From Candidatus Hodarchaeaceae archaeon (GTDB lineage: Archaea > Hadarchaeota > Hadarchaeia > Hadarchaeales > Hadarchaeaceae), in the NCBI GenBank assembly GCA_030018135.1, contig JASEGJ010000022.1:1-17384 (forward strand): 17,384 nucleotides of DNA. Reading direction: 5' to 3'. Positions 6,640-13,149 of this stretch are shown one piece after another. The notes beneath the pieces were generated by a model. It saw nothing but the letters and a program-made list of their open reading frames with translations, was not told where the DNA came from and made no database searches. Within the stretch, counting starts at the first letter, position 1, and every line of letters begins with the position of its first letter. Position numbers and translations under genes: made by a program.

Positions 6640-7635
6640 TTGAAAATTCTAGTCGTTCCAGCACATGAACCCATTGATGCAGAGCTAATGACATGTTGGT
6701 CAGCCCTTGGTCATGAAATATGCATTTATCCTACAAATCGATGGAAGTCATTCTTTGCCGAATTACCTGCGGGCGTTCAAACCAAACTAATAATTCCAAA
6801 CGTTATCTATTGTGGAGATCATTGGGATATCTTACGCGCACTATTTCTAAAATATGGATTAAATCCAAAAACACCAATTTTCAATGTTCTCTGGTGGTTC
6901 CCTTCTAAAAGCCCTCTTTATTATTTCGTAAATAACATTTCAGTCTGTGATTACGAAAGGGAATATCTGAAGAATCTCCTTGGTATCGATAGCCCTGTGA
7001 TATACTGCCCCGTAAACACCGATTTGTTTAGACCTGCCGAAAAATGGGAAAATAGAAAGATAGCAACGATCATAGGGAATTACTTTAAGGAAAGGCCAAT
7101 GATGGGGTGCGGTTACCTTCTTAAAATATTTGAGCGGGTTCATGAGCTAGATCCCGAAATCCGATTTCGGGTAATCGGGAATAATCCAAATCTACTGTGT
7201 CCTCCCCACGTTGAAAAAGTGTTCTTAAAAAGAGAAGAAATGCCAAAATACATTAACGAGTCTTCCTGTGTCTTCTTTACGACCACGCAGAATTTGATAC
7301 CCCATAGTTTGTTGATAAGCATGAGCTGCGGCAAAAATGTGATCGCCTTCGATTTACCATCTCTCCGTGAAGTAATCGTCGACGGCGTAACGGGGCACTT
7401 AATCCCCCTATTCGATGTTGAAATGTTTGCCAAAAAAATTGTTGAAGTAGCAAGTGACCCCCCAAGAAAAATAGGGGAAAAAGCTAGAGAAGTTGTTATA
7501 GACAAGTGCGAAAGGATGAAGGTCGCAAAACAATTTATTAAGGTTTTTGAAAAGGAACGCGGTTATTTTTGGCATAATATCCGGATGGCCCTTCTTTTCC
7601 GTTTCACCCGCTCGGCAAAAGTTTTTCCAATTTGA
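6640..7635 (+). CDS. Glycosyltransferase-like protein, GT4/GT-B fold, EX7E motif missing
   Basis: This 331-residue protein resembles the GT-B glycosyltransferases. The C-terminal half has the order KIATIIGNY, FRVIGNNPNL, YINESSCVFFTT, HSLLISMSCGKNVIAFDLPSLREVIVDGVTGHLIP and then helices, as in GT4 enzymes. In GT4 enzymes an EX7E pair normally sits just before the ACG turn. Here the aligned positions are Asn218 and Ile226, so both acids are gone. The N-terminal half is short and diverged. The start is TTG after GGAAGGA. The gene follows the epimerase after 64 bases and could share its transcript. Its tail overlaps the opposite-strand methyltransferase by 73 bases. It may be an inactive partner, a spore-coat-type glycosyl transferase, or an enzyme with altered chemistry. 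Confidence 0.75.
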   Translation: MKILVVPAHEPIDAELMTCWSALGHEICIYPTNRWKSFFAELPAGVQTKLIIPNVIYCGDHWDILRALFLKYGLNPKTPIFNVLWWFPSKSPLYYFVNNISVCDYEREYLKNLLGIDSPVIYCPVNTDLFRPAEKWENRKIATIIGNYFKERPMMGCGYLLKIFERVHELDPEIRFRVIGNNPNLLCPPHVEKVFLKREEMPKYINESSCVFFTTTQNLIPHSLLISMSCGKNVIAFDLPSLREVIVDGVTGHLIPLFDVEMFAKKIVEVASDPPRKIGEKAREVVIDKCERMKVAKQFIKVFEKERGYFWHNIRMALLFRFTRSAKVFPI

Positions 7636-8180
7636 CTAAAAATATCAAATAAAAATTTGATTTTTATCCTTTTGATTTCAAAAGCACAACATTGGGCACT
7701 GAGTATCTTAAACCTCGATTTTTCAAATAAATCTGAAAGGGATTCTTTGGTGAAAAACTGTTTGTGATCTGGGTCTGCACGAATATTAGGATCCCATTTT
7801 GACGGAACTTCCGCGATGATTACGCCTCCTTTTTTTAAGACTCTAAAAAATTCTCTCACCGCTTCATGCGGATTTTCTAAATGTTCTAGAACATGGTGGC
7901 AAAAAATTCCGTCGAAAAAGTTATTTTTGTAGGGCAAACTTCTAATATCACCGATTACTGACATTTCATACTTACTGGCGGTCTTTACCTCTTCAGGGTT
8001 ACAGTCGATTCCATGAAGCTCCACTTGAGCAGGTTTAAATTTACCAAACCACCCAACCCCACAACCCGCATCCAAGATTTTATTACAATTATGCTTAATG
8101 AAAATCGACCAGTACTTTTGAATTTGATACTCCGATGGATATTCCTTGTATATCCTTAACACAGTTCGAATTCCTGTCAA
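7563..8180 (-). CDS. Class I SAM-dependent methyltransferase
   Basis: This 205-residue protein has the Rossmann-type methyltransferase core: motif I ILDAGCGVG at about 35-43, a second acidic strand at ELHGIDCNP, motif II VIGDIRSLPYKNNFFDGIFCHHVLEHLENP and motif III RVLKKGGVIIAEVPS. The closest type is the Methyltransf_11-like enzymes found in glycan clusters, which may methylate sugars. The start is TTG at 8180, only six bases after the stop of the upstream glycosyltransferase, with GGGCTGATC as a possible ribosome site, so it is probably co-transcribed with that gene. GTG at codon 7 is an alternative start. The last 73 bases overlap the convergent gene's 3' end. Confidence 0.85.
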   Translation of the reverse strand: MTGIRTVLRIYKEYPSEYQIQKYWSIFIKHNCNKILDAGCGVGWFGKFKPAQVELHGIDCNPEEVKTASKYEMSVIGDIRSLPYKNNFFDGIFCHHVLEHLENPHEAVREFFRVLKKGGVIIAEVPSKWDPNIRADPDHKQFFTKESLSDLFEKSRFKILSAQCCAFEIKRIKIKFLFDIFSQIGKTFAERVKRKRRAIRILCQK

Positions 8181-8186
8181 GATAGA

Positions 8187-9350
8187 TCAGCCCTTGTCAA
8201 ACTTTTCTACCATTTGGATAAATCTGTCACAAACCTTCGGCCAGGTGTAGGTGGCCTCCACATATTCTCTGCCCTTTTCAGCCAACTTTCGCCTTTTTTC
8301 CTCCTCGGAAAGCAAATTGCATATCTCACGCGTAGCCTCTGAAGCATCCCTAAATAAAAATCCACGTTTCCCGACCACTTCCCGGTGGGCCGGAATGTCC
8401 GACACGACGGGGAAAGCCCCACACGCTAGCGCCTCGATGGGTACTATCCCAAATCCCTCGAACTCGGAGCACGAGAGCAGGACCTTAGCCCGTTGTAATA
8501 CCCTGAGCTTCTCCTGCTCCGCGACGAACCCCCTAAATTTTATACCTTTATCCTTAGCCAGCTCCATTAACCTCCTCCTGTCTGGGCCATCCCCAACGAT
8601 AACGAGCTTAACATCAGGCACCTTTTCCTTCACCCGCCTGAAAATCTCTATCGCCATGTCCACGCGCTTGTAGGACACCAGCCTCCCCAGTACCGCTATC
8701 GTCTGCTGCTTTTCCTTGGAGTACTTGTACTTCTCTATCTCTATCCCGTTGCCCGTCACGAATATCCTCTCCCTCGCTATGCCGTAGCTCCTGACCATGG
8801 GCTCGATGTTCTGAACTGAAACAGTTTCAACGAGGTCGGCATATCTGGGTAGGTTGTTGTAGAGCCAGACGTAGAAGAGGCCCGGATAAACGAGCGGACC
8901 GTAATCCCTCCTGTAGTGATGAAGATAGAGCGGGATCTCGTACACATCGTGCACCTCGGCAATCAACGGGATTTTATGCGCCCTCGCCAGCACGAAAACC
9001 CTTGGAAAGGCGAACGACATGGGGGTGACGAGGAAATCGGGCTTTTTCGCTTTAAGGATCCTATTGAGCGCCCTAACACAAGAAACGGTGTTGACCGCCA
9101 TGTTTTTCAAGGAGACGGCTATGGGCTCATCGAACCAAGGGGAATAAGAGCCATACCTGATGAACTCGATACCATCGATGACCTCGTGTTCTGGCGTCCC
9201 TCTCCACCTACCCGTGACCATCTTCACCCCATGCCCTCTTTTAACCAGCTCCCTCGACAAGAAGAACGCATGCGCCTCCCCTCCGCCCGGGATCACCAGC
9301 TTCTCGCCCTTCCGATGAGGGAAGACCTCGCTAACGAAGCAGAACTTCAT
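8187..9350 (-). CDS. Glycosyltransferase family 4
   Basis: This intact 387-residue GT-B glycosyltransferase starts with MKFCFVSEVFPHRKGEK and the loop IPGGGEAHAFFLSRELVKRGH, which contacts the acceptor or diphosphate. The C-terminal domain has IAVLGRLVSYKRVD, KLVIVGDGPDRRRL and FEGFGIVPIEALACG, with both EX7E acids present (Glu298 and Glu306). It should transfer a sugar from a nucleotide donor to a growing lipid-linked glycan at the inner membrane face. The ATG follows GTGGGGGAT. It probably forms a two-gene unit with the methyltransferase downstream. A truncated glycosyltransferase head of a different sequence lies just upstream (9418-9678). Confidence 0.93.
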   Translation of the reverse strand: MKFCFVSEVFPHRKGEKLVIPGGGEAHAFFLSRELVKRGHGVKMVTGRWRGTPEHEVIDGIEFIRYGSYSPWFDEPIAVSLKNMAVNTVSCVRALNRILKAKKPDFLVTPMSFAFPRVFVLARAHKIPLIAEVHDVYEIPLYLHHYRRDYGPLVYPGLFYVWLYNNLPRYADLVETVSVQNIEPMVRSYGIARERIFVTGNGIEIEKYKYSKEKQQTIAVLGRLVSYKRVDMAIEIFRRVKEKVPDVKLVIVGDGPDRRRLMELAKDKGIKFRGFVAEQEKLRVLQRAKVLLSCSEFEGFGIVPIEALACGAFPVVSDIPAHREVVGKRGFLFRDASEATREICNLLSEEEKRRKLAEKGREYVEATYTWPKVCDRFIQMVEKFDKG

Positions 9351-9394
9351 TTTTATCCCCCACAGTTTTCAAACTTTTTTAGTCCAAAGAGCTG

Positions 9395-9405
9395 TTAAAT
9401 CTATG
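9395..9405 (-). promoter_or_regulatory. Possible TATA box of the GT4 gene
   Basis: On the minus strand AGATTTAACAG lies about 50 bases before ATG 9350, in an AT-rich gap, leaving a leader of about 25 bases that carries GTGGGGGAT. Confidence 0.3.
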
Positions 9406-9417
9406 TTTTGCCCCAAG

Positions 9418-9678
9418 TCAACCCCAAGACCCAAGTATAAAGGCCGCATGAAAGCGGAGCCGTCGGCGTGATTCAAGCTTCATCCCCGCGGAAGAGACGA
9501 ATACTCTATGGATGTGTACGCCTTCGTGCACCTCGTAGCTCGGCAAACCTCTGAACCTCCGCGTGAGGATGTGGATCTCGTGTCCTTTGGCCAACCTCCT
9601 TGCGGTCTCGTACATCCGCGTTTCCTCGCCGCCCAGCAGAAAAGGGTAGAAGAGATCCGAGGCCATAAGAATACGCAT
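9418..9678 (-). pseudogene. Truncated GT4 glycosyltransferase head, copy A
   Basis: The reading MRILMASDLFYPFLLGGEE continues with TRMYETARRLAKGHEIHILTRRFRGLP and stops after 86 codons. This is the start of a GT4 enzyme, with its GGEE loop, but the rest of the N-terminal domain and the whole catalytic C-terminal domain are missing. ATG 9678 has a good GGTGA ribosome site (GGGGGTGAGCTG), better than the in-frame ATG at 9696. It is the longest of three related heads in this window (see 10901-11016 and 12371-12463). The 35 bases just upstream also match the 3' end of the ATPase gene. It is almost certainly not a working transferase, although a short peptide could still be made. Confidence 0.75.
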
Positions 9679-9745
9679 CAGCTCACCCCCAAGCAATCAC
9701 TTCCAGAGCGGTCTGTAAATGATTCTCCCCCAATCTTTCTCTCCC

Positions 9746-10378
9746 CTAAACTTGGGACACCCAAACATCCAGCTTCTCATATTCTGCTCCAAACCTCTGC
9801 AGCGCGTCCGTCAGCTCCTTTAGGTTCTTCGCTGGAACCAAGACAGATGCTATGCCGGTCCTTCTGCCCCCCAACTTTTCGATCAGCCCCGCAACCTCAC
9901 TTTTGTATGTCTTCCCCCCATATCGTTTAACCGTCCGATGCCCATAAAGCGCCCTTTTGAGCCTCATCTTGTCGGGTTTGCCAATTTTTTTAAGGGAAAA
10001 GTGTACGAGCGAGCACGGCTCCAGCTTTAATCTTTTAGCATCTACTTGCGGGACCTTGCCGTACAGGATTAGACCCTCCTTGAACACTTCCTCGATGAAT
10101 TGACTGTCAAGTCCGTCGAAATTTTTGTTCGTGAAAACGAGTGATACGCCCCTGCCGAATTCTTTCTCGAGGTTCAAACCGATTTCGCCGACATGTCTTC
10201 GGAGTTCTTTGCTTACCGGTTTTTGCGTGTCCGAGATCACGAGAAAGTCCACATCGCTTCTAGGGTCAGCCTCCCCCTCAGCTACCGAGCCGAAAAGGAT
10301 TAAGGATCGAACTTCAGGAATGCCGGAAATCCTCTTTGCGAACTCAAACACCAAGTCCTTAAACTCGGTTTGAATCAT
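9746..10378 (-). CDS. Minimal nucleotidyltransferase-like protein (MNT), HEPN partner
   Basis: This 210-residue protein has an N-terminal nucleotidyltransferase domain with the signature LFGSVAEGEADPRSDVDFLV (Gly30, Ser31, Gly35, Ser41, Asp42, Asp44). The third acid expected on a later strand is not evident: the GRGVSLVF strand has Ser in that place. A further C-terminal region of about 90 residues (YGHRTVKRYGGKTYKSEV, then LVPAKNLKELTDALQRFGAEY) makes it longer than standalone MNT antitoxins. In known HEPN-MNT pairs, MNT proteins block HEPN RNases, in some cases by adding AMP. Its ATG overlaps the stop of the upstream HEPN-like gene by four bases (ATGA), so they form one unit. It is followed by the remnant glycosyltransferase head. 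Confidence 0.82.
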   Translation of the reverse strand: MIQTEFKDLVFEFAKRISGIPEVRSLILFGSVAEGEADPRSDVDFLVISDTQKPVSKELRRHVGEIGLNLEKEFGRGVSLVFTNKNFDGLDSQFIEEVFKEGLILYGKVPQVDAKRLKLEPCSLVHFSLKKIGKPDKMRLKRALYGHRTVKRYGGKTYKSEVAGLIEKLGGRRTGIASVLVPAKNLKELTDALQRFGAEYEKLDVWVSQV

Positions 10379-10797
10379 TTCCTCGCCCCATTATCACGAA
10401 AACTTTCTTTTGTGGACTTTCGTAATACTGGATTGGAACCCAAGTGCTTTTCACAAATATTTTTGACGACCTCCGTCAGCTCCTGGGTTCTCTCTAACGC
10501 CTCGCCGTTTATGGCGCCACCGTAAGCCTGCCCCGGTCGGATTTGATTCTCTACTTCTTGGAACGCCCGCCAAACCTTTTCCGTGTCTTCTCCAAAAATT
10601 CCTTTGTTCAATTCGAGGACGTTTCTCACGAGTTTGTGTTTGTTGATATGAATTCGGTGTTTCGCGGTTACCGCCTCGATCAGGTGAAATGTCGCCTCAA
10701 AGAAAGCCTCTATCCTAGTGGGCTCCGAGTTCTGCTCGTTTGTTACGTCCTTCAGGAACATGTGATACTTTTTAATGTGAATCTCGAACGATGACAT
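10375..10797 (-). CDS. HEPN-like helical protein paired with the nucleotidyltransferase
   Basis: This 140-residue protein looks mainly alpha-helical (FFEATFHLIEAVTAKHRIH, then TEKVWRAFQEVENQIRPGQAYGG and ALERTQELTEVVKNICEKHL). Its position before an MNT gene, with an ATGA overlap, is the typical arrangement of HEPN-MNT toxin-antitoxin pairs. An R-x5-H pattern (Arg48 to His54) could be the HEPN RNase signature, but I cannot confirm that it falls at the right helix. The start ATG 10797 follows GGGAAGAG. A clean TATA box at 10833-10843 drives the pair. The family is known to me mostly as uncharacterised archaeal proteins, so the toxin role is inferred from context. Confidence 0.7.
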   Translation of the reverse strand: MSSFEIHIKKYHMFLKDVTNEQNSEPTRIEAFFEATFHLIEAVTAKHRIHINKHKLVRNVLELNKGIFGEDTEKVWRAFQEVENQIRPGQAYGGAINGEALERTQELTEVVKNICEKHLGSNPVLRKSTKESFRDNGARK

Positions 10798-10832
10798 ACT
10801 CTTCCCTTGTTTATATTGTATTACGCAAAATA

Positions 10833-10843
10833 CCTATTTATAG
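10833..10843 (-). promoter_or_regulatory. TATA box of the HEPN-MNT operon
   Basis: On the minus strand CTATAAATAGG is an excellent archaeal TATA match, about 40 bases before ATG 10797, giving a leader of about 15 bases. Confidence 0.55.
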
Positions 10844-10900
10844 TTTTCGTTATATTATCTTAGAAAAAGCGGGGAGCAATCGAGAAAAAGTTTCTATAGG

Positions 10901-11016
10901 TCGTGAGGATGTGGGGTTTCGTGTTTCACCAACCTGCGCACTATCTCGTACATCCGCTTTTCCCCACCGCCAAGAAGGAAGGGGTGGAAGAGGTCCGAGG
11001 CCATCAGGATTCGCAT
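10901..11016 (-). pseudogene. Truncated GT4 glycosyltransferase head, copy B
   Basis: Reading from ATG 11016 gives MRILMASDLFHPFLLGG and then GEKRMYEIVRRLVKHE, closely matching copy A. After that a one-base insertion near 10913 puts it out of frame and a TAG follows. With the base removed, HILT still aligns with copy A, after which similarity ends at the HEPN promoter region. The ATG overlaps the ATPase stop as TGATG, so a full glycosyltransferase gene once followed the ATPase gene, or the ATPase gene was placed at the head of one. Only about 38 codons remain, so it is non-functional. Confidence 0.75.
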
Positions 11017-12269
11017 CAGGACCCCCCAAGCAGCCACTTCCATAGGGGAATGAAGCGTATTTTTACCCCCCCAACTGTTTCACTTCCCTCAACATCCTTA
11101 GTTACAATCGTGCCTTCTTCAGCACCGAGTTCTCTCGCGCACGACACGAGCCCCCCGACCTCGCGCTTTCGCACCTTGTCGCTCATTTCGACCACGACCT
11201 GCACCAGCTCCTCCACCCTCACCCCTTTCCTGGTCACGAAATCCGTTTCAGCTCCCCGCCTGTCTTTCCAGTAGTGGATTTCGTGGTTTTGCGGCAGCCG
11301 CCTTTTCAACTCCAAGAACACGGCGTTTTCGAAGAGCCGGCCCATATCGACTTTTCCACTCACCGTATACATGAAACCGGTGTCCCCCAGATACGCCTTC
11401 CTCGGGTACTGCAACCGGTCCTTTATGCTGTACGAAAATATGGGGACGAAGAAGAAAAGGTAGCCGTCCTGAGAGCGTTTTTCCAAGTTGAGGATGCTCT
11501 GTTTGCCGATTTTGTGGCCGAGGCTTTTGAATAGGTTCAGACACTTCGAGGCGGAGAAGTACGGCGTCTCGACGATGTACTTTCCGAACAGCTCTACTGT
11601 GGTCGGAGTTTCCCCAGCCATCTCGGCCACATCGAGCCCCGCGATGTCCTTGAAGTAAGAGTTAAGCAGTTTGACCTTGTCCGTTTTATCGCTGAGGAGG
11701 ACGACCTCCGGGAACCCCCCGTAAATGAGGTAGTCGTGCAGCGCCCTCTCTATTTTGCCCAGTCCGACGGTCGTCCGTTCGAACTCTATGCCGCAGAACT
11801 GCAGAAACTCCTTGAACGATAGGGGGTAAAGCTCGTACGTCAGCACTCTCCCCCTGAGCGGTTTGCTGGGCACCGCGAGCCTTTTCCGCGAGGAGCTCAC
11901 AATCAGGTGCAGCTTTTCCTTCAGTAGCTCATGGTTGCGGGAGAGCCACCCTTCCCAGTCCCAAACATTTGTTATCTCATCCAGCAACAAGTAGCCAGTG
12001 TCTCCGAACCACTTCAGTATCTCGTCGAGGACATTCCGCGCATCCTTGATCCTGCTGTCCTCCAGATCGATGTATCCAGCCTTTTTGCCTTCCTTGGCCA
12101 GCTTCTGGTGCAAGAGGATCAGCAGGCTGGACTTCCCCGCCCTCCGTATGCCGGTGACCCCTATTATCTTCAGCAGGGAGTTGGCTTCCATGGCGTCGAG
12201 ATCGGTTGCCCGCGGCTTGAGCTGTTTTTTGAGAGCGTAGGTGTTCCACTCGTCGAACACTTGCTGCAT
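11016..12269 (-). CDS. Archaeal AAA ATPase with DUF4143 domain
   Basis: This 417-residue protein has a Walker A motif GIRRAGKSS at 40-48, a Walker B motif YLLLDE at 93-98 and a following SSSRK sensor-like segment, then the DUF4143 region from about residue 180 onward. The C-terminal domain contains FENAVFLELKRR and HYWKDRRGAETDFV, a pattern seen in RecB-like nuclease folds. Proteins of this type are abundant and mobile in archaea; their cell role is not settled, and ATP-driven DNA or protein transactions are suspected. The ATG directly follows a perfect inverted repeat, with no ribosome site, and a TATA box sits about 28 bases before it, so the mRNA is probably leaderless. Its stop overlaps the head of a dead glycosyltransferase (TGATG). 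All key residues look intact. Confidence 0.9.
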   Translation of the reverse strand: MQQVFDEWNTYALKKQLKPRATDLDAMEANSLLKIIGVTGIRRAGKSSLLILLHQKLAKEGKKAGYIDLEDSRIKDARNVLDEILKWFGDTGYLLLDEITNVWDWEGWLSRNHELLKEKLHLIVSSSRKRLAVPSKPLRGRVLTYELYPLSFKEFLQFCGIEFERTTVGLGKIERALHDYLIYGGFPEVVLLSDKTDKVKLLNSYFKDIAGLDVAEMAGETPTTVELFGKYIVETPYFSASKCLNLFKSLGHKIGKQSILNLEKRSQDGYLFFFVPIFSYSIKDRLQYPRKAYLGDTGFMYTVSGKVDMGRLFENAVFLELKRRLPQNHEIHYWKDRRGAETDFVTRKGVRVEELVQVVVEMSDKVRKREVGGLVSCARELGAEEGTIVTKDVEGSETVGGVKIRFIPLWKWLLGGS

Positions 12270-12296
12270 AATATTGTTTTTCTACAGAACAATATT
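12270..12296. promoter_or_regulatory. Operator-like palindrome O1 abutting the ATPase start
   Basis: AATATTGTT (12270-12278) and AACAATATT (12288-12296) are perfect nine-base arms around a nine-base spacer. The site begins at the base next to the ATPase ATG and runs to the TATA box, so a bound dimer would block initiation. Confidence 0.65.
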
Positions 12297-12302
12297 TAAG
12301 TA
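12293..12302 (-). promoter_or_regulatory. TATA box of the ATPase gene
   Basis: On the minus strand TACTTAAATA is centred about 28 bases before the ATG at 12269. That puts the transcript start at or next to the start codon and implies a leaderless mRNA. Confidence 0.55.
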
Positions 12303-12304
12303 TT

Positions 12305-12325
12305 ATTGTTTTTATATGGAACAAT
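12305..12325. promoter_or_regulatory. Operator-like palindrome O2 upstream of the TATA box
   Basis: ATTGTT (12305-12310) and AACAAT (12320-12325) have the same nine-base spacing as O1, with a related spacer (TTTATATGG against TTTCTACAG). O2 lies exactly 32 bases from the matching position of O1, about three helical turns, so both would face the same side of the DNA. Confidence 0.6.
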
Positions 12326-12370
12326 TTTTGAGTGGGTGTTTAGTTCGTATGTGGTTCGAGTTCATCGTTT

Positions 12371-12463
12371 TTTCGGCCAACCTGCGCGCTACCTCGTACA
12401 TCCGTGTTTCCTCGCCGCCAAGCAGGAAAAGGTGGGAGAGACCGAAGCCATCAGGATGTGCAT
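12371..12463 (-). pseudogene. Truncated GT4 glycosyltransferase head, copy C
   Basis: From ATG 12463 the reading is MHILMAS and then goes out of frame because one base is missing after TCGG. In the shifted frame LFLLGGEETRMYEVARRLAE matches copy A. By hand alignment there are about 18 differences in 90 positions between copies A and C. Similarity ends near 12371, just before the ATPase control region. The head begins at the end of the methyltransferase reading frame, with GGTTAGCCG in place of the GGTGAGCTG seen before copy A. It is a dead remnant of the third gene of a GT2-methyltransferase-GT4 operon. Confidence 0.72.
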
Positions 12464-13149
12464 CGGCTAACCTGCCCCATCTTGATAGTAAGGTAGGTGG
12501 AATGCCGGGTGAATATCCGTGAAAGGAGATTCGAAATCCGGCGGGGGAAAGGGTAAATCCCGCAACCCACGAGCTTTTCCACTTTAAATCCATGATATCT
12601 TGCGAGGTCTCTAAGCGCCGCAGCCGTGAATAACTTAACGTGACCGTGGGTTTCGGTTCCATAAAGAAAATTACCACCTGGACTCTGCTCACGTGCGGGC
12701 CGGGAGGCATCATACCTAAGCCCATAAAAGCTAAGTTGTGGAATGAGCTCAGATTTGCCGTCGATATCACCGCGTAACCTCCGGGGTCTAAAATCCTCCG
12801 AATCTCCGAGAAAAAGCCATCCGTGTTCCAAAGGTGCTCCAGGACTTGATTCGATACGACAACATCGAAAGAGTCGTCTTCGTGTGGGAACTTTGCATTC
12901 GCATCGTGTTTGATCGCCTCAATTCCCTTTTCCCTCGCTTGTTCCACACCATATTCATCGATGTCCATGCCATACAACCTCTTCGTCCCGATCACCCCCC
13001 ACTTTAAGCGTGAATTCGCCGGAAGTGCACCCGATGTCCAATACCCTCGCGTCGCTGTCCTTTTCCAGAAGCGAGAGCACCCTATGCTGGTTCTCCTGAT
13101 AATGTCCGCTAGCAAATCCGAAAAACTTGCTATCACTCCACTTTCTCAT
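12451..13149 (-). pseudogene. Frameshifted SAM-dependent methyltransferase
   Basis: Three frames together rebuild one class I methyltransferase of about 230 residues. Frame one gives MRKWSDSKFFGFASGHYQEN and VLDIGCTSGEFTLKVG (motif I). Frame two continues VIGTKRLYGMDIDEYG, FDVVVSNQVLEHLWN and ILDPGGYAVISTANLSS. Frame three gives EQSPGGNFLYGTETHGHVKLFT and KVEKLVGCGIYPFP. The first switch is at a run of six C (12995-13000 on the plus strand), where one base too many is present. The second is near 12688-12695, where one base is missing. Its ATG overlaps the GT2 stop (TGATG) behind GGTGAGC. Its original stop may have been lost, since the frame now ends inside glycosyltransferase copy C. Sequencing error at the C-run is possible, but two shifts plus a decayed neighbour favour a real pseudogene. 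Confidence 0.8.

Noticed and set aside
11248-11544. Open frames overlapping the ATPase gene on both strands
   Set aside because: They are shadows of the ATPase coding sequence, with no start signals or recognisable motifs.
12312-13136. One continuous 274-residue methyltransferase reading
   Set aside because: Its N and C terminal parts are out-of-frame translation. Only the middle matches the methyltransferase, which is better explained as a pseudogene with two shifts.
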